Below, piece by piece: positions 34,195 to 43,565 of a stretch of 64,000 bases of DNA. The stretch is from Burkholderiales bacterium JOSHI_001 (GTDB lineage Bacteria; Pseudomonadota; Gammaproteobacteria; Burkholderiales; Burkholderiaceae_C). Both the position numbers and the translations under genes were made by a program. The first letter of the stretch is position 1. Each line of letters begins with the position of its first letter. Where the stretch lies: assembly GCA_000244995.1 (NCBI GenBank), contig CM001438.1:3992090-4056089 (forward strand). The letters are read 5' to 3'. The notes below the pieces were generated by a model, which saw only the letters and a list, made by a program, of their open reading frames with translations, was not told the DNA's origin and ran no database searches.

Positions 34195-34383
34195 GGGGCG
34201 GCAGTGTAGCCAGCGCGCCCACCCCCGCTCCCTTGCCGCCATCTGTGCAATGCGCCACACTCGGCCTTGGGGAGTCCCCCAAAGCAGGACCGTATTCCTT
34301 GGCTTTTCCTTGGATCGGTTGTTACGCTTGGGGTATTCGATGGCTCGCAACGACGGGCCACGCCGCTCACCCTCGTTGGGATC

Positions 34384-34662
34384 ATGAAAGAGTTCAAGCT
34401 CTCCGCCTGGCTGGAATTGCCAGCGCCGTTTCACCGAACGGTGTATCGCCGCATGCTCAGCGACATGTCGCACCGCTACGTCACCGGCCAACAGCTGATG
34501 GCCAGCAGCGGTGCCACCAAACTGGAATTGCGCTCCTTCCTGCTGATGCTGGACGGCCGCGGCCTGCTGCTGCAGCGCGACGCCGACACCCCTTCGTCCA
34601 TGCTGGGCCCGCTGGGCGGCTGGATCAAGCGCGCCATCCATGGCGACGACATGGTGATCTGA
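34384..34662 (+). CDS. Small protein of unknown function
   Basis: The 92-residue frame ([23 protein letters not shown]...) has a coding-like composition and a mixed helical pattern. A basic first half ([22 protein letters not shown]) is followed by [19 protein letters not shown], which could form a small winged-helix or helix-turn-helix fold. I do not recognise the family. The ATG at 34384 is preceded by only a weak ribosome site (TTGGGAT). It is transcribed toward the nitrate-type transporter but separated from it by a hairpin and a sigma-54 promoter, so it is probably its own unit. The 189 bases between it and tsaD hold a small TTGGGG-AGTC-CCCCAA hairpin (34267-34282) and a weak TTGGAT/TATTCG promoter candidate. 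Confidence 0.6.
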   Translation: MKEFKLSAWLELPAPFHRTVYRRMLSDMSHRYVTGQQLMASSGATKLELRSFLLMLDGRGLLLQRDADTPSSMLGPLGGWIKRAIHGDDMVI

Positions 34663-34669
34663 TACCCCT

Positions 34670-34692
34670 GGTGTGCCACCCGGCACGCCTTT
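34670..34692 (+). terminator. Hairpin after the small gene, probable weak terminator
   Basis: An 8-bp stem GGTGTGCC / GGCACGCC with loop ACCC starts 8 bases after the stop codon and is followed by only three T. A second hairpin GAGGC-ACC-GCCTC (34693-34705) and a third CACCGG-TTCTC-CCGGTG (34724-34740) follow. Together they insulate the small gene from the transporter promoter. Confidence 0.5.
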
Positions 34693-34747
34693 GAGGCACC
34701 GCCTCACGCCTTTGGTGCAGCCCCACCGGTTCTCCCGGTGAAAACCC

Positions 34748-34763
34748 TGGCACACCGATTGCT
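34748..34763 (+). promoter_or_regulatory. Sigma-54 promoter of the nitrate-type transporter operon
   Basis: TGGCACACCGATTGCT matches the -24/-12 consensus TGGCAC-N5-TTGC exactly, with GG and GC separated by the required 10 bases. The predicted start is near base 34774. Sigma-54 promoters of nitrate/nitrite assimilation genes are normally driven by NtrC under nitrogen limitation. A TGGTGCA half-site (34713-34719) lies upstream, but no full NtrC palindrome was found within the visible 90 bases. Confidence 0.8.
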
Positions 34764-34779
34764 CACCTCCCTGCAACGA

Positions 34780-34793
34780 GGCCAACGACGGCC
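34780..34793 (+). promoter_or_regulatory. Candidate ANTAR-type hexaloop hairpin in the transporter leader RNA
   Basis: GGCC-AACGAC-GGCC forms a 4-bp stem with a six-base loop having A at position 1 and G at position 4. That is the signature recognised by ANTAR antiterminators such as NasR and NasT. It begins about 6 bases after the predicted start. A second motif hairpin is expected; CCTGG-CAACGG-TCAGG (34823-34838) has the right size but its loop does not match, so the assignment is tentative. Confidence 0.4.
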
Positions 34794-34858
34794 CCGGATC
34801 TGATCCGCGGTGGTTCACGCGCCCTGGCAACGGTCAGGCCGACGTTCACACCGCGACA

Positions 34859-34923
34859 GGCGTCCTCACCTTCGATTCCGGCTTCGGTCGGCATTTTTTC
34901 GGTGCGGACGCCTTTTTGTTTTT
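34859..34923 (+). terminator. Leader terminator upstream of the nitrate-type transporter
   Basis: GGCGTCC (34859-34865) pairs with GGACGCC (34906-34912) and CACC (34867-34870) with GGTG (34901-34904), interrupted by one mismatch. TTTTTGTTTTT follows (34913-34923). It ends 22 bases before the ATG of the binding-protein gene. GACG at 34841-34844 can pair with CGTC (34861-34864) and so could compete with the terminator stem. This is a classic attenuator position. Confidence 0.8.
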
Positions 34924-34945
34924 CAGCTCACGCGCAGGGACTGCC

Positions 34946-36196
34946 ATGACTCACACCAAGCCACCCGTTGACCTGACCCGCCGCCTGGGCCTGAAGGCCG
35001 CCGCGGCCACCGCAGCCGCAGGAATGATTCCTGGCCTGCAGGCCGCCGTGTACGCCCAAGGCTCGGACAAGCCTGAAAAGGAAGAGGTGCGCATCGGCTT
35101 CATCCCGTTGACCGACTGCGCCAGCGTGGTGATGGCCAGCGTGCTGGGCTTCGACAAGAAGTACGGCGTGAAGATCGTGCCCACCAAGGAGGCCAGCTGG
35201 GCCGGCGTGCGCGACAAGCTGGTGAACGGCGAGCTGGACATGGCCCATGTGCTGTGGGGCTTGATCTACGGTGTGCAGATGGGCGTGTCCGGGCCGAAGA
35301 AGGACATGGCCATCCTGATGAACCTGAACCACAACGGCCAGGCCATCACGCTGAGCAAGAAGCTGGCGGACAAGGGCGCGGTGGACGGCGCTTCACTGGC
35401 CAAGGTGATGGCCCGGGACAAGGGTGACTACACCTTCGCGCAGACCTTCCCCACCGGCACGCATGCCATGTGGCTGTATTACTGGATGGCGGCCAACGGC
35501 ATCAACCCGATGAAGGACGCCAAGGTCATCACCGTGCCGCCGCCGCAGATGGTGGCCAATATGCGCGTGGGCAACATGGACGGCTACTGCGTGGGCGAGC
35601 CCTGGAACCACCGCGCCATCATCGACGGCATCGGCGTCACCGCCACCACCACCCAGGACATCTGGAAGGACCACCCCGAGAAGGCCCTGGGCACCACGGC
35701 CGACTTCGTCAAGAAGAACCCCAACACCTGCCGCGCCGTGATCATGGCGGTGCTGGAAGCGGGCCGCTGGATTGACGCCAACCTGTCGAACAAGAACAAG
35801 ATGGCCGAGACCATCGCCGACAAGAGCTATGTGAACACCGGGGTGGACGCCATCAACCAGCGCATCCTGGGCCGCTACCAGAACGGCATGGGCAAGACCT
35901 GGGACGACCCCAACCACATGAAGTTCTTCAACGACGGCGTGGTGAACTTCCCCTACCTGAGCGACGGCATGTGGTTCCTCACCCAGCACAAGCGCTGGGG
36001 CCTGCTGAAGGACCACCCCGACTACCTGGCGGTGGCCAAGCAGGTGAACCAGGTGGACCTGTACAAGCAAGCCGCCACGGCGCTGAAGGTCAGCCTGCCC
36101 AAGAGCGACCTGCGCGCCACCAAGTTCATGGACGGCATCACCTGGGACAGCAGCAACCCGGCCAAGTACGCCGATTCCTTCAAGGTCAAGGCCTGA
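34946..36196 (+). CDS. nrtA: ABC transporter substrate-binding protein, nitrate/nitrite type (NrtA/CmpA family)
   Basis: The 416-residue protein begins with a twin-arginine-like signal (LTRRLGLKAAAATAAAGMIPGLQAAVYAQ), fitting Tat export as in other NrtA proteins. The mature part has IGFIPLTDCASVVMASVLGFDKKYG and the NrtA-type AHVLWGLIYGVQMGV, followed by GTHAMWLYYWMAANGINP and VGNMDGYCVGEPWNHRAI. The ATG at 34946 has an AGGGA site before it. It is first in an operon with permease and ATPase genes. No nitrate reductase gene is in the window, so nitrate is the likely substrate rather than proven; cyanate or bicarbonate remain possible. Confidence 0.88.
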   Translation: MTHTKPPVDLTRRLGLKAAAATAAAGMIPGLQAAVYAQGSDKPEKEEVRIGFIPLTDCASVVMASVLGFDKKYGVKIVPTKEASWAGVRDKLVNGELDMAHVLWGLIYGVQMGVSGPKKDMAILMNLNHNGQAITLSKKLADKGAVDGASLAKVMARDKGDYTFAQTFPTGTHAMWLYYWMAANGINPMKDAKVITVPPPQMVANMRVGNMDGYCVGEPWNHRAIIDGIGVTATTTQDIWKDHPEKALGTTADFVKKNPNTCRAVIMAVLEAGRWIDANLSNKNKMAETIADKSYVNTGVDAINQRILGRYQNGMGKTWDDPNHMKFFNDGVVNFPYLSDGMWFLTQHKRWGLLKDHPDYLAVAKQVNQVDLYKQAATALKVSLPKSDLRATKFMDGITWDSSNPAKYADSFKVKA

Positions 36197-36220
36197 CGCG
36201 GCCACACCAGGAGCACGGAC

Positions 36221-37126
36221 ATGGTTTCTGCTGTCTTTCATTCCACGCTGGAAGCCGCGGCTGCGCCGGTGGCGACCGCTCCGGCCAAGCCCGCGGCCAC
36301 CACCCCGCCCAAGGCCACACCCTTGCCTGCGCCGCAGGACGAGCGCCCCGGCTTCGACTGGCGCGCCCTGGCCATGGCCGTCTTGGCACCCTTGGCCGGC
36401 CTGGCCTTGCTGGTCGGCGTCTGGGCCCTGCTCACCATGAAGGGCGGCGCCTTCCCCACGCCGGCCCAGACCTGGGACGCCGCGGTGACCCTGTTTTCCG
36501 ACCCCTTCTACCGCAAGGGCCCGAACGACCAGGGCATTGGCTGGAACATCCTCAGCTCTCTGCAGCGCGTGGCCCTGGGCTTCGGCATGGCCGCGGCGGT
36601 GGGCATTCCGGCGGGCTTCCTGCTGGGGCGCTTTGCGCTGCTGAACCGCATGCTCAACCCGCTGATCAGCCTGCTGCGCCCGGTGTCGCCGCTGGCCTGG
36701 CTGCCGATCGGCCTGCTGGTGTTCAAGAGCGCCAACCCGGCCGCCATCTGGACCATCTTCATCTGCAGCATCTGGCCCATGGTGATCAACACCGCGGTGG
36801 GCGTGCAGCGCGTGCCGCAGGACTACCTGAACGTGGCGCGGGTGCTGAACCTGAGCGAGTGGAGCGTGATGACCAAGATCCTGTTCCCCGCGGTGCTGCC
36901 CTACATGCTGACCGGCGTGCGCCTGTCGGTGGGCACGGCCTGGCTGGTGATCGTGGCCGCCGAGATGCTGACCGGCGGCGTGGGCATCGGCTTCTGGGTC
37001 TGGGACGAATGGAACAACCTGAATGTCAAGCACATCATCATCGCCATCTTCGTCATCGGCATCGTGGGCCTGCTGCTGGAGCATGCGTTGATGGCCCTGG
37101 CCCGGCGCTTTTCCTACGACGACTGA
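36221..37126 (+). CDS. nrtB: ABC transporter permease, nitrate type
   Basis: The 301-residue inner membrane protein has a ~45-residue Ala/Pro-rich N terminus followed by about six helices. A clear EAA-type loop is present (LNLSEWSVMTKILFPAVLPYMLTGVRLSVG), as is the RPVSPLAWLPIGLLVF stretch typical of NrtB/SsuC permeases. It lies 24 bases after nrtA. A homodimer would form the pore with the ATPase encoded next. Confidence 0.9.
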   Translation: MVSAVFHSTLEAAAAPVATAPAKPAATTPPKATPLPAPQDERPGFDWRALAMAVLAPLAGLALLVGVWALLTMKGGAFPTPAQTWDAAVTLFSDPFYRKGPNDQGIGWNILSSLQRVALGFGMAAAVGIPAGFLLGRFALLNRMLNPLISLLRPVSPLAWLPIGLLVFKSANPAAIWTIFICSIWPMVINTAVGVQRVPQDYLNVARVLNLSEWSVMTKILFPAVLPYMLTGVRLSVGTAWLVIVAAEMLTGGVGIGFWVWDEWNNLNVKHIIIAIFVIGIVGLLLEHALMALARRFSYDD

Positions 37127-37140
37127 AGGGAGACAACCGC

Positions 37141-37941
37141 ATGAACCACTTCATCGAAGTGCAGAACGCCGAGATGGTGTTCAACACGAAAAAGGGGCGC
37201 TTCCATGCGCTGCGCGAGATCCACCTGAACGTGGACCCGGGCGAGTTCATCACTCTCATCGGCCACAGCGGCTGCGGCAAGAGCACGCTGCTGAACCTGA
37301 TCGCGGGCCTCACCCTGCCCACCTCGGGCGTGCTGTTGTGCGACAACAGGGAAATCAACGCCCCCGGCCCCGAGCGCGCGGTGGTGTTCCAGAACCACTC
37401 GCTGCTGCCCTGGCTGACCTGCTTCGACAACGTGCACCTGGCGGTGGAGCGGGTGTTCGGCGGCAAGGAAGAAAAGCCCCAGTTGCGTGCGCGCACCCAG
37501 GCCGCGCTGGAACTGGTGGGCATGGGCCACGCGTGCGCCAAGCGCCCGCACGAGATTTCCGGCGGCATGAAGCAGCGCGTGGGCATCGCCCGGGCGCTGG
37601 CCATGGAACCCAAGGTGCTGCTGATGGACGAACCCTTCGGCGCCCTGGACGCGCTGACGCGCGCGCACCTGCAGGACGAGTTGCTGAAGATCGTGGCGCG
37701 CACCCAAAGCACGGTGGTGATGGTGACCCACGACGTGGACGAGGCGGTGCTGCTGAGCGACCGCATCGTGATGATGACCAACGGGCCCGCGGCCACCATC
37801 GGCCAGATCCTGTGCGTCGATTTGCCGCGCCCGCGCGACCGCGTGGCCCTGGCCGAGGACCCCAAGTACGTGCATTGCCGCAAAGAGGTGCTGGACTTCC
37901 TGTACACCCGCCACGGCCACGTCGAAAAGCAGGCCGCATGA
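37141..37941 (+). CDS. nrtD: ABC transporter ATP-binding protein, nitrate type
   Basis: The 266-residue ATPase has Walker A GHSGCGKST, signature ISGGMKQRVGIARAL, Walker B LLMDEPFGALDALTR and switch histidine MVTHDVDEAV. It lacks the NrtA-like C-terminal domain of cyanobacterial NrtC, so it corresponds to NrtD. The ATG at 37141 is 14 bases after the permease stop; longer upstream frames are shadows. Confidence 0.92.
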   Translation: MNHFIEVQNAEMVFNTKKGRFHALREIHLNVDPGEFITLIGHSGCGKSTLLNLIAGLTLPTSGVLLCDNREINAPGPERAVVFQNHSLLPWLTCFDNVHLAVERVFGGKEEKPQLRARTQAALELVGMGHACAKRPHEISGGMKQRVGIARALAMEPKVLLMDEPFGALDALTRAHLQDELLKIVARTQSTVVMVTHDVDEAVLLSDRIVMMTNGPAATIGQILCVDLPRPRDRVALAEDPKYVHCRKEVLDFLYTRHGHVEKQAA

Positions 37942-38057
37942 CCCTGTGCCGCACCACCCAAGTGCGGCATGGCGTTTGCTAAAGATTTGTCCGATGCTTC
38001 GCGGCATCGAACTGTCTCCTCAGCAGGGCCCAGGCGAGATCCGGCCCTTTATGTCCA

Positions 38058-38091
38058 CCCCCGGTCGGCGCCGCCGCCCGGGGGTTTTTTT
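38058..38091 (+). terminator. Intrinsic terminator after the transporter operon
   Basis: CCCCCGG (38058-38064) pairs with CCGGGGG (38078-38084), and seven T follow. It lies about 115 bases after the ATPase stop and just before the convergent fdx gene. The 160-base gap also holds CGATGC-TTCGCG-GCATCG, a small hairpin near 37992-38009, and no gene. Confidence 0.85.
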
Positions 38092-38100
38092 CACCTGCGC

Positions 38101-38439
38101 TCAGTGGTTTTCGCGCGCGTGGTTGATCGTGTACTTGGGCAGTTCGATCGTCACGTCCTGGTTGGACAGGATGGCCTGGCAGGACAGGCGCGAGGTGGGG
38201 GTCAGGCCCCAGGCGCGGTCCAGCAGGTCTTCTTCGCTCTCGTCCATCTCACCCAATGAGTTGAAGCCCTCCTTCACCACCACATGGCAGGTGGTGCAGG
38301 CACAACTCATTTCGCAGGCGTGTTCGATGGCGATGCCGTTTTCCAGCAGCGCTTCGCACAAGGACGTGCCGGCGGGTGCTTCGATGGTGTCGCCAGCGGG
38401 GCACAACTCGGCATGGGGCAGGATGCGGATGACGGGCAT
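38101..38439 (-). CDS. fdx: ISC-system [2Fe-2S] ferredoxin
   Basis: The 112-residue adrenodoxin-type ferredoxin has cluster cysteines at residues 42, 48, 51 (HACEMSCACTTCHVVV) and 87 (RLSCQAIL), the same numbers as in E. coli Fdx. It supplies electrons for Fe-S assembly on IscU. It lies last in the isc operon, 2 bases after hscA. Confidence 0.96.
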   Translation of the reverse strand: MPVIRILPHAELCPAGDTIEAPAGTSLCEALLENGIAIEHACEMSCACTTCHVVVKEGFNSLGEMDESEEDLLDRAWGLTPTSRLSCQAILSNQDVTIELPKYTINHARENH

Positions 38440-38441
38440 GG

Positions 38442-40298
38442 TCAGACTTCTTCGACCCTGCGGCCGGTGAGTGCGCTGCGGATGCCGCGGTTCATGCGCG
38501 CCGCGGCGAAGGCCTCGGTGTGCTCGGCAAGGCTCTTGGTGCCGGCCTCGATGGCGGCGGCGTCGCGGCCTTGGGCCAGCGCGGTCAATTCGGTCAGGCG
38601 GCGCTCCAGCAGGTCGCGCTCGTCGGCGTCCAGCAGGTCGCCGTCGGCGGCCAGGGCCGAGCGGGTGGCCAGCACCATGCGCTCGGCCTCCACCTGGGCT
38701 TCGCGCAGCGCGCGGGCGGCCATGTCGGTCTCGGCGTGCGAGAAGCCTTCCTTCAGCATGGTGGCGATCTGCTCATCGGCCAGCCCGTAGCTGGGCTTCA
38801 CCACCACCGAGGCCTGCACGCCGGAAACCATCTCCTGCGCCTGCACCGACAGCAGCCCGTCGGCGTCCACCTGGAAGGCCACGCGGATGCGGGCCGCACC
38901 GGCCACCATGGGCGGGATGCCCCGCAGTTCGAACCGCGCCAGGCTGCGGCAGTCGGCCACCAGGTCGCGCTCGCCCTGCACCACGTGCAGCGCCATCGCG
39001 GTCTGGCCGTCCTTGAAGGTGGTGAAGTCCTGCGCCTTGGCCACGGGGATGGTGGTGTTGCGCTCGATGATGCGCTCCACCAGCCCGCCCATGGTTTCCA
39101 GGCCCAGGGACAGCGGGATCACGTCCAGCAGCAGCAGTTCACCGTCCTGCGCGTTGCCGGCCAAGGCATTGGCCTGGATGGCCGCACCCACGGCCACCAC
39201 CTCGTCGGGGTTCAGGTCGATCAGCGGTTCGCGGCCGAACAGTTCACCCACCGCGCGGCGCACCGCCGGCATGCGGGTGGAGCCACCCACCATCACCACA
39301 CCCTGCACCTCGGCCTTGTTCAGCTTGGCGTCGCGCAGCACCTTGCGCACGGCGACCAGGGTGCGGTCCACCAGGGGACGGGTGAGTTGCTCGAACTGGT
39401 CGCGGGTGACGGACACGCTCAGCGGCTGGCCGCCGATGTCGGCGTGCAACGGCACCTGCTCGGCCGCTGACAGCGCTTCCTTCGCGGCGCGCGCGGCGAC
39501 CAGCATGCTGCGCTTGTCCTGCGCGCCCGCGGGTTCGCGCCCGAGTTGCTGCCAGGCCCAGTCGGCCAGGGCGTGGTCGAAGTCGTCGCCGCCCAGCGCG
39601 GCATCGCCGCCGGTGGCCACCACCTCGAACACGCCGCGGGTCAGCCGCAACAGGGAGATGTCGAAGGTGCCGCCGCCCAGGTCGTAGATGGCATACAGGC
39701 CTTCCACGCCCGAATCCAGCCCGTAGGCCACCGCCGCGGCGGTGGGCTCGTTGATCAGGCGCAGCACGTTCAGGCCGGCCAATTGGGCGGCGTCCTTCGT
39801 GGCCTGGCGCTGGGCGTCGTCGAAGTAGGCGGGCACGGTGATCACCGCGCCGAACAGCTCGTCGTTGAAGGTGTCTTCGGCGCGGTAGCGCAGCGTGGCC
39901 AGGATCTCGGCCGACACCTCCACGGGCGTCTTCACGCCGTCGCGCGTGGCCACGGCCACCATGCCGGGCTGGTCCACGAACTGGTAGGGCAGCTTGGCCA
40001 GGCCATTGATGTCGGCCAGCTTGCGGCCCATGAAGCGCTTCACCGACACGATGGTGTTTTCAGGGTCCGCCGCCTGCTGCGCCAACGCGTCGGCGCCGAT
40101 CTGCCGCCGCCCTTCCCCCAGGTAGCGCACCGCGGACGGCAGGATGGCCCGGCCCTGGCCGTCGGGCAGGCACTCGGCCACGCCATGGCGCACGCTGGCC
40201 ACCAGCGAATGTGTGGTGCCCAGGTCGATGCCCACGGCAATGCGGCGGGCATGCGGGTCCGGCGCCTGGCCGGGTTCGGAAATCTGCAGGAGGGCCAT
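38442..40298 (-). CDS. hscA: Fe-S assembly chaperone HscA (Hsp70 family)
   Basis: The 618-residue Hsp70-type ATPase acts with HscB to release clusters from IscU. The nucleotide-binding domain starts with [15 protein letters not shown] and contains [15 protein letters not shown] and [16 protein letters not shown] substrate-binding and lid region follows. It lacks the DnaK C-terminal EEVD-like tail. It lies 20 bases after hscB. Confidence 0.96.
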   Translation of the reverse strand: MALLQISEPGQAPDPHARRIAVGIDLGTTHSLVASVRHGVAECLPDGQGRAILPSAVRYLGEGRRQIGADALAQQAADPENTIVSVKRFMGRKLADINGLAKLPYQFVDQPGMVAVATRDGVKTPVEVSAEILATLRYRAEDTFNDELFGAVITVPAYFDDAQRQATKDAAQLAGLNVLRLINEPTAAAVAYGLDSGVEGLYAIYDLGGGTFDISLLRLTRGVFEVVATGGDAALGGDDFDHALADWAWQQLGREPAGAQDKRSMLVAARAAKEALSAAEQVPLHADIGGQPLSVSVTRDQFEQLTRPLVDRTLVAVRKVLRDAKLNKAEVQGVVMVGGSTRMPAVRRAVGELFGREPLIDLNPDEVVAVGAAIQANALAGNAQDGELLLLDVIPLSLGLETMGGLVERIIERNTTIPVAKAQDFTTFKDGQTAMALHVVQGERDLVADCRSLARFELRGIPPMVAGAARIRVAFQVDADGLLSVQAQEMVSGVQASVVVKPSYGLADEQIATMLKEGFSHAETDMAARALREAQVEAERMVLATRSALAADGDLLDADERDLLERRLTELTALAQGRDAAAIEAGTKSLAEHTEAFAAARMNRGIRSALTGRRVEEV

Positions 40299-40318
40299 GA
40301 AATGTTTCGGTTGCGCCG

Positions 40319-40837
40319 CTATTGTCCCAGCGCCTCCAGGCGCTGATCGAGGTCGGCGCGAAAGCGCGCCACGAACATCAAGGCCCTCACCTGCTGGGCC
40401 GCGGCCACCGTGTCTTGACGTTCATCAAGACTGGACTGCAGTTCGGCCAACATGGCCCGCTCACGTTCGGCCACTTCGTCGTCCAGCGCCTGAACAGCGT
40501 CCAATCCTTTGGCCTCGTCCAGCGCTTCACGCCACTGCATCTGCTGCATCAGGAACGTGGTGGGCATGGCGGTGTTGTTCTCGGCATTGATCGGCACACC
40601 GGCCAGTTCGCACAGGTAGGCGCCGCGCTTCAAGGGGTCTTTCAGGCGCGCATGGGCTTCGTTCACCCGCACCGCCCATTGCATGGCCACGCGCTGGGCG
40701 GCGGCGCCTTCGGCGGCGAAGCGATCCGGGTGCACCTGGCCCTGCAACTGGCGCCAGCGTTCGTCCAGCAGCTTGCGCTCCAGCGCAAACTTTCGCGGCA
40801 GGTCGAACAGGGTGAAGTCGTCGTCGGTCAGGTTCAT
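40319..40837 (-). CDS. hscB: Fe-S assembly co-chaperone HscB (J-domain protein)
   Basis: The 172-residue protein has an N-terminal J domain with the HPDRF motif, which stimulates HscA, and a C-terminal three-helix IscU-binding domain. [20 protein letters not shown] is a typical start. The 72-base gap to iscA is the largest in the operon after the leader and holds no obvious element. Confidence 0.94.
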   Translation of the reverse strand: MNLTDDDFTLFDLPRKFALERKLLDERWRQLQGQVHPDRFAAEGAAAQRVAMQWAVRVNEAHARLKDPLKRGAYLCELAGVPINAENNTAMPTTFLMQQMQWREALDEAKGLDAVQALDDEVAERERAMLAELQSSLDERQDTVAAAQQVRALMFVARFRADLDQRLEALGQ

Positions 40838-40909
40838 GGCAGTTCAGGTGCAGGGGCTTGCACCAGCACAGCAATCGCCGTGCCCCGCCCTCGGCCCCAG
40901 GCAAACAGG

Positions 40910-41233
40910 CTAGACGCGGAAGCTTTCGCCACAACCGCAACGGTCCTTCTCGCGCGGATTGTGGAATTTGAAACCTTCGTTCAGGCCTTCGCGCACGAAG
41001 TCCAGTTCGGTGCCGTCGATGTAGGGCAGGCTCTTGGGGTCCACCAGCACCTTCACACCGTGCTGTTCGAAGACATGGTCTTCGGGCGCCACGTCGTCGG
41101 CGTATTCCAGCTTGTAGGCCAGGCCGGAGCAACCGGTGGTCTTCACGCCCAGACGCACGCCCACACCCTTGCCGCGCTTGCCGATGTAGCGGCTCACGTG
41201 GCGTGCGGCTGCTTCGCTCAAGGTCACCGCCAT
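40910..41233 (-). CDS. iscA: A-type Fe-S carrier IscA
   Basis: The 107-residue protein has the three A-type cysteines: [13 protein letters not shown] and the C-terminal CGCGESFRV. It accepts or delivers clusters or iron during assembly. It starts 4 bases after the iscU stop. Confidence 0.95.
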   Translation of the reverse strand: MAVTLSEAAARHVSRYIGKRGKGVGVRLGVKTTGCSGLAYKLEYADDVAPEDHVFEQHGVKVLVDPKSLPYIDGTELDFVREGLNEGFKFHNPREKDRCGCGESFRV

Positions 41234-41237
41234 GGGA

Positions 41238-41654
41238 TCAGCTCGCCTTCGTTGCGGCTTCGGCCGCGGCCACGCCGTGCTTGGCCTTGTAGTCGTCCAC
41301 CGCGGCCTTGATGGCGTCTTCGGCCAGGATGGAGCAGTGGATCTTCACCGGCGGCAGCGCCAGTTCTTCCGCGATGTGGGTGTTCTTGATGGTCAGCGCC
41401 TGGTCCAGGGTCTTGCCCTTCACCCATTCGGTGACCAGCGAACTGGACGCGATGGCCGAGCCGCAGCCATAGGTCTTGAAACGCGCGTCCTGGATCAGGC
41501 CCGTGGCCGGGTCCACCTTGATCTGCAGCTTCATCACGTCGCCGCAGGCCGGCGCACCCACCATGCCGGTGCCCACGTCGTCGTCGCCCTTCTCGAAGGA
41601 ACCGACGTTGCGGGGGTTTTCGTAGTGGTCAATCACCTTGTCGCTGTAAGCCAT
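41238..41654 (-). CDS. iscU: Fe-S cluster scaffold IscU
   Basis: The 138-residue scaffold has ligand residues in [25 protein letters not shown] and [11 protein letters not shown], plus the LPPVK HscA-binding motif. It lies 18 bases after iscS. The C terminus is slightly longer than in E. coli and Ala-rich ([11 protein letters not shown]). Confidence 0.97.
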   Translation of the reverse strand: MAYSDKVIDHYENPRNVGSFEKGDDDVGTGMVGAPACGDVMKLQIKVDPATGLIQDARFKTYGCGSAIASSSLVTEWVKGKTLDQALTIKNTHIAEELALPPVKIHCSILAEDAIKAAVDDYKAKHGVAAAEAATKAS

Positions 41655-41672
41655 GTCAGTGCTCCGGCACGC

Positions 41673-42887
41673 TCAGTGAGCGGCCCATTGGATCGTCGAA
41701 ATATCCACGCCGTCGCGGTACATCTCCCACAGCGGCGACAACTCGCGCAGCTTGGCGACGGTTTCTTTCAGCGTGCCGACGGCGTAGTCGATTTCCTTTT
41801 CGGTCGTGAAGCGGCCGATGGTCATGCGCAGGCTGCTGTGGGCCAGTTCGTCGCTGCGGCCCAGTGCGCGCAGCACGTAGCTGGGTTCCAGGCTGGCCGA
41901 GGTGCAGGCCGAGCCCGAAGACACCGCCAGGCCCTTGATGCCCATGATGAGGGACTCGCCCTCCACGAAGTTGAAGGACGCGTTCAGGTTGTGCGGCACG
42001 CGCTGGGTCATGTCGCCGTTGACGAACACCTGCTCGATGTCGGAAATGCCGCGCAGCAGGCGCTGCTGCAGCATGCGGATGCGTTCGCTCTCGGCGCCCA
42101 TTTCCAGCTGGGCCAGGCGGAAAGCTTCGCCCATGCCGATGATCTGGTGCGTGGGCAGGGTGCCGCTGCGCAGGCCGCGTTCATGCCCGCCGCCGTGCAT
42201 CTGCGCTTCCAGCCGCACACGGGGCTTGCGCCGCACGTACAGCGCGCCGATGCCCTTGGGGCCATAGGTCTTGTGCGAGGCCAGGCTCAGCAGGTCGATG
42301 GGCAGCGTGGCCATGTCGATGGCCACCTTGCCGGTGGCCTGCGCGCCGTCCACGTGGAAGATGATGCCGCGCTCGCGGCACAGGCCGCCGATGGCCTGCA
42401 TGTCCTGGATGACGCCGATCTCGTTGTTCACCAACATGACCGAGGCCAGGATGGTGTCCGGCCGCAGCGCGTCCTTGAACTTGTTCAGGTCCAGCAGGCC
42501 GTTTTCCTGCACGTCCAGGTAGGTGACCTCGAAGCCCTGGCGTTCCAGCTCGCGCATTGTGTCCAGCACCGCCTTGTGCTCGGTCTTCACCGTGATGAGG
42601 TGCTTGCCCTTGCTGGCGTAGAAATGCGCCGCGCCCTTGATGGCGAGGTTGTTGCTCTCGGTGGCGCCGCTGGTCCAGACGATTTCGCGCGGGTCGGCGT
42701 TGATCAGCGCGGCCACCTGGGCGCGCGCCTTTTCCACCGCTTCTTCGGCTTCCCAGCCCCAGGCGTGGCTGCGGCTGGCGGGGTTGCCGAAGTGTTCGCG
42801 CAACCAGGGGATCATGGCGTCCACCACGCGCGGGTCCACCGGGGTGGTGGCGCCGTAGTCCATGTAGATGGGAAAGTGCGGGGTCAT
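41673..42887 (-). CDS. iscS: Cysteine desulfurase IscS
   Basis: The 404-residue PLP enzyme takes sulfur from cysteine as a persulfide for Fe-S clusters and tRNA thiolation. The PLP lysine is in [17 protein letters not shown] and the catalytic cysteine is in the flexible loop [18 protein letters not shown]. The start is [21 protein letters not shown]. Length is typical. It lies 36 bases after iscR. Confidence 0.97.
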   Translation of the reverse strand: MTPHFPIYMDYGATTPVDPRVVDAMIPWLREHFGNPASRSHAWGWEAEEAVEKARAQVAALINADPREIVWTSGATESNNLAIKGAAHFYASKGKHLITVKTEHKAVLDTMRELERQGFEVTYLDVQENGLLDLNKFKDALRPDTILASVMLVNNEIGVIQDMQAIGGLCRERGIIFHVDGAQATGKVAIDMATLPIDLLSLASHKTYGPKGIGALYVRRKPRVRLEAQMHGGGHERGLRSGTLPTHQIIGMGEAFRLAQLEMGAESERIRMLQQRLLRGISDIEQVFVNGDMTQRVPHNLNASFNFVEGESLIMGIKGLAVSSGSACTSASLEPSYVLRALGRSDELAHSSLRMTIGRFTTEKEIDYAVGTLKETVAKLRELSPLWEMYRDGVDISTIQWAAH

Positions 42888-42923
42888 GGCGGAATCAGCA
42901 GGAAAAGGACGGCGGGAGAAGGC

Positions 42924-43460
42924 TCACTTCGAGGACATGGCGCTGCCCAGCGCGAAGATGGAGTTGGGCGCGGTCACCTTGATCGGCTTGACCACCGGCA
43001 CGGTGGAAATGGCGCGCTTGATCGGCGCTTCCTCGATGGACACGCCCTTGGCCAGCTGCTCGTCCACCAGCTTCTTCAGCGAGATGGAGTCGAGGAACTC
43101 GATCATTTTCTGGTTCAGGCTGGACCACAGGTCGTGCGTCATGCAGCGCCCGGCGTCGTCGCCCATGCAGTTTTCCTTGCCGCCGCAGCCGGTGGCGTCG
43201 ATCGGCTCGTCCACCGCGACGATGATGTCGGCCACGGTGATTTCTTCGGCCTTGCGGCCCAGTGAATAGCCGCCGCCGGGGCCTCGGGTGCTTTCGACCA
43301 GTTCGTGCCGGCGCAGCTTGCCGAACAGCTGTTCCAGGTAGGACAGGGAAATCTGCTGGCGCTGGCTGATGGCGGCCAAGGCCACCGGACCGTTGTTGCT
43401 GCGCAGGGCCAGATCGATCATCGCCGTGACGGCGAAACGGCCTTTGGTCGTGAGACGCAT
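42924..43460 (-). CDS. iscR: Fe-S-sensing transcription regulator IscR
   Basis: The 178-residue Rrf2-family winged-helix repressor controls the isc operon according to [2Fe-2S] status. The HTH covers residues ~1-60 ([32 protein letters not shown]). Cluster residues are C92, C98, C106 and H109, close to the E. coli pattern. The ATG at 43460 has a good AGGAGT site (43467-43472), so a 42-residue upstream extension is rejected. It is first gene of the operon and probably autoregulated through the site at 43566-43590. Confidence 0.96.
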   Translation of the reverse strand: MRLTTKGRFAVTAMIDLALRSNNGPVALAAISQRQQISLSYLEQLFGKLRRHELVESTRGPGGGYSLGRKAEEITVADIIVAVDEPIDATGCGGKENCMGDDAGRCMTHDLWSSLNQKMIEFLDSISLKKLVDEQLAKGVSIEEAPIKRAISTVPVVKPIKVTAPNSIFALGSAMSSK

Positions 43461-43565
43461 AGAAAGACTCCTGTGTGCCCATGCGGCATGAAGTGGCATC
43501 CCTCGTCCGGGTTCGACGAGGGTGGCCAGGGTGGATCGGCTGGTGGCCGAAAGGCTTGCGTCCGG

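Noticed and set aside
34696-34718. GCACC and GGTGC half-sites as an NtrC enhancer
   Set aside because: They are 13 bases apart instead of about 5, so they do not form a normal NtrC palindrome.
34823-34838. CCTGG-CAACGG-TCAGG as the second ANTAR hairpin
   Set aside because: The loop lacks A at position 1 and G at position 4 and the stem needs a G-T pair, so it is mentioned only as a possibility.
38985-40298. hscA as a second dnaK
   Set aside because: Its place between hscB and fdx in the isc operon and the lack of a DnaK-type C-terminal tail identify it as HscA.
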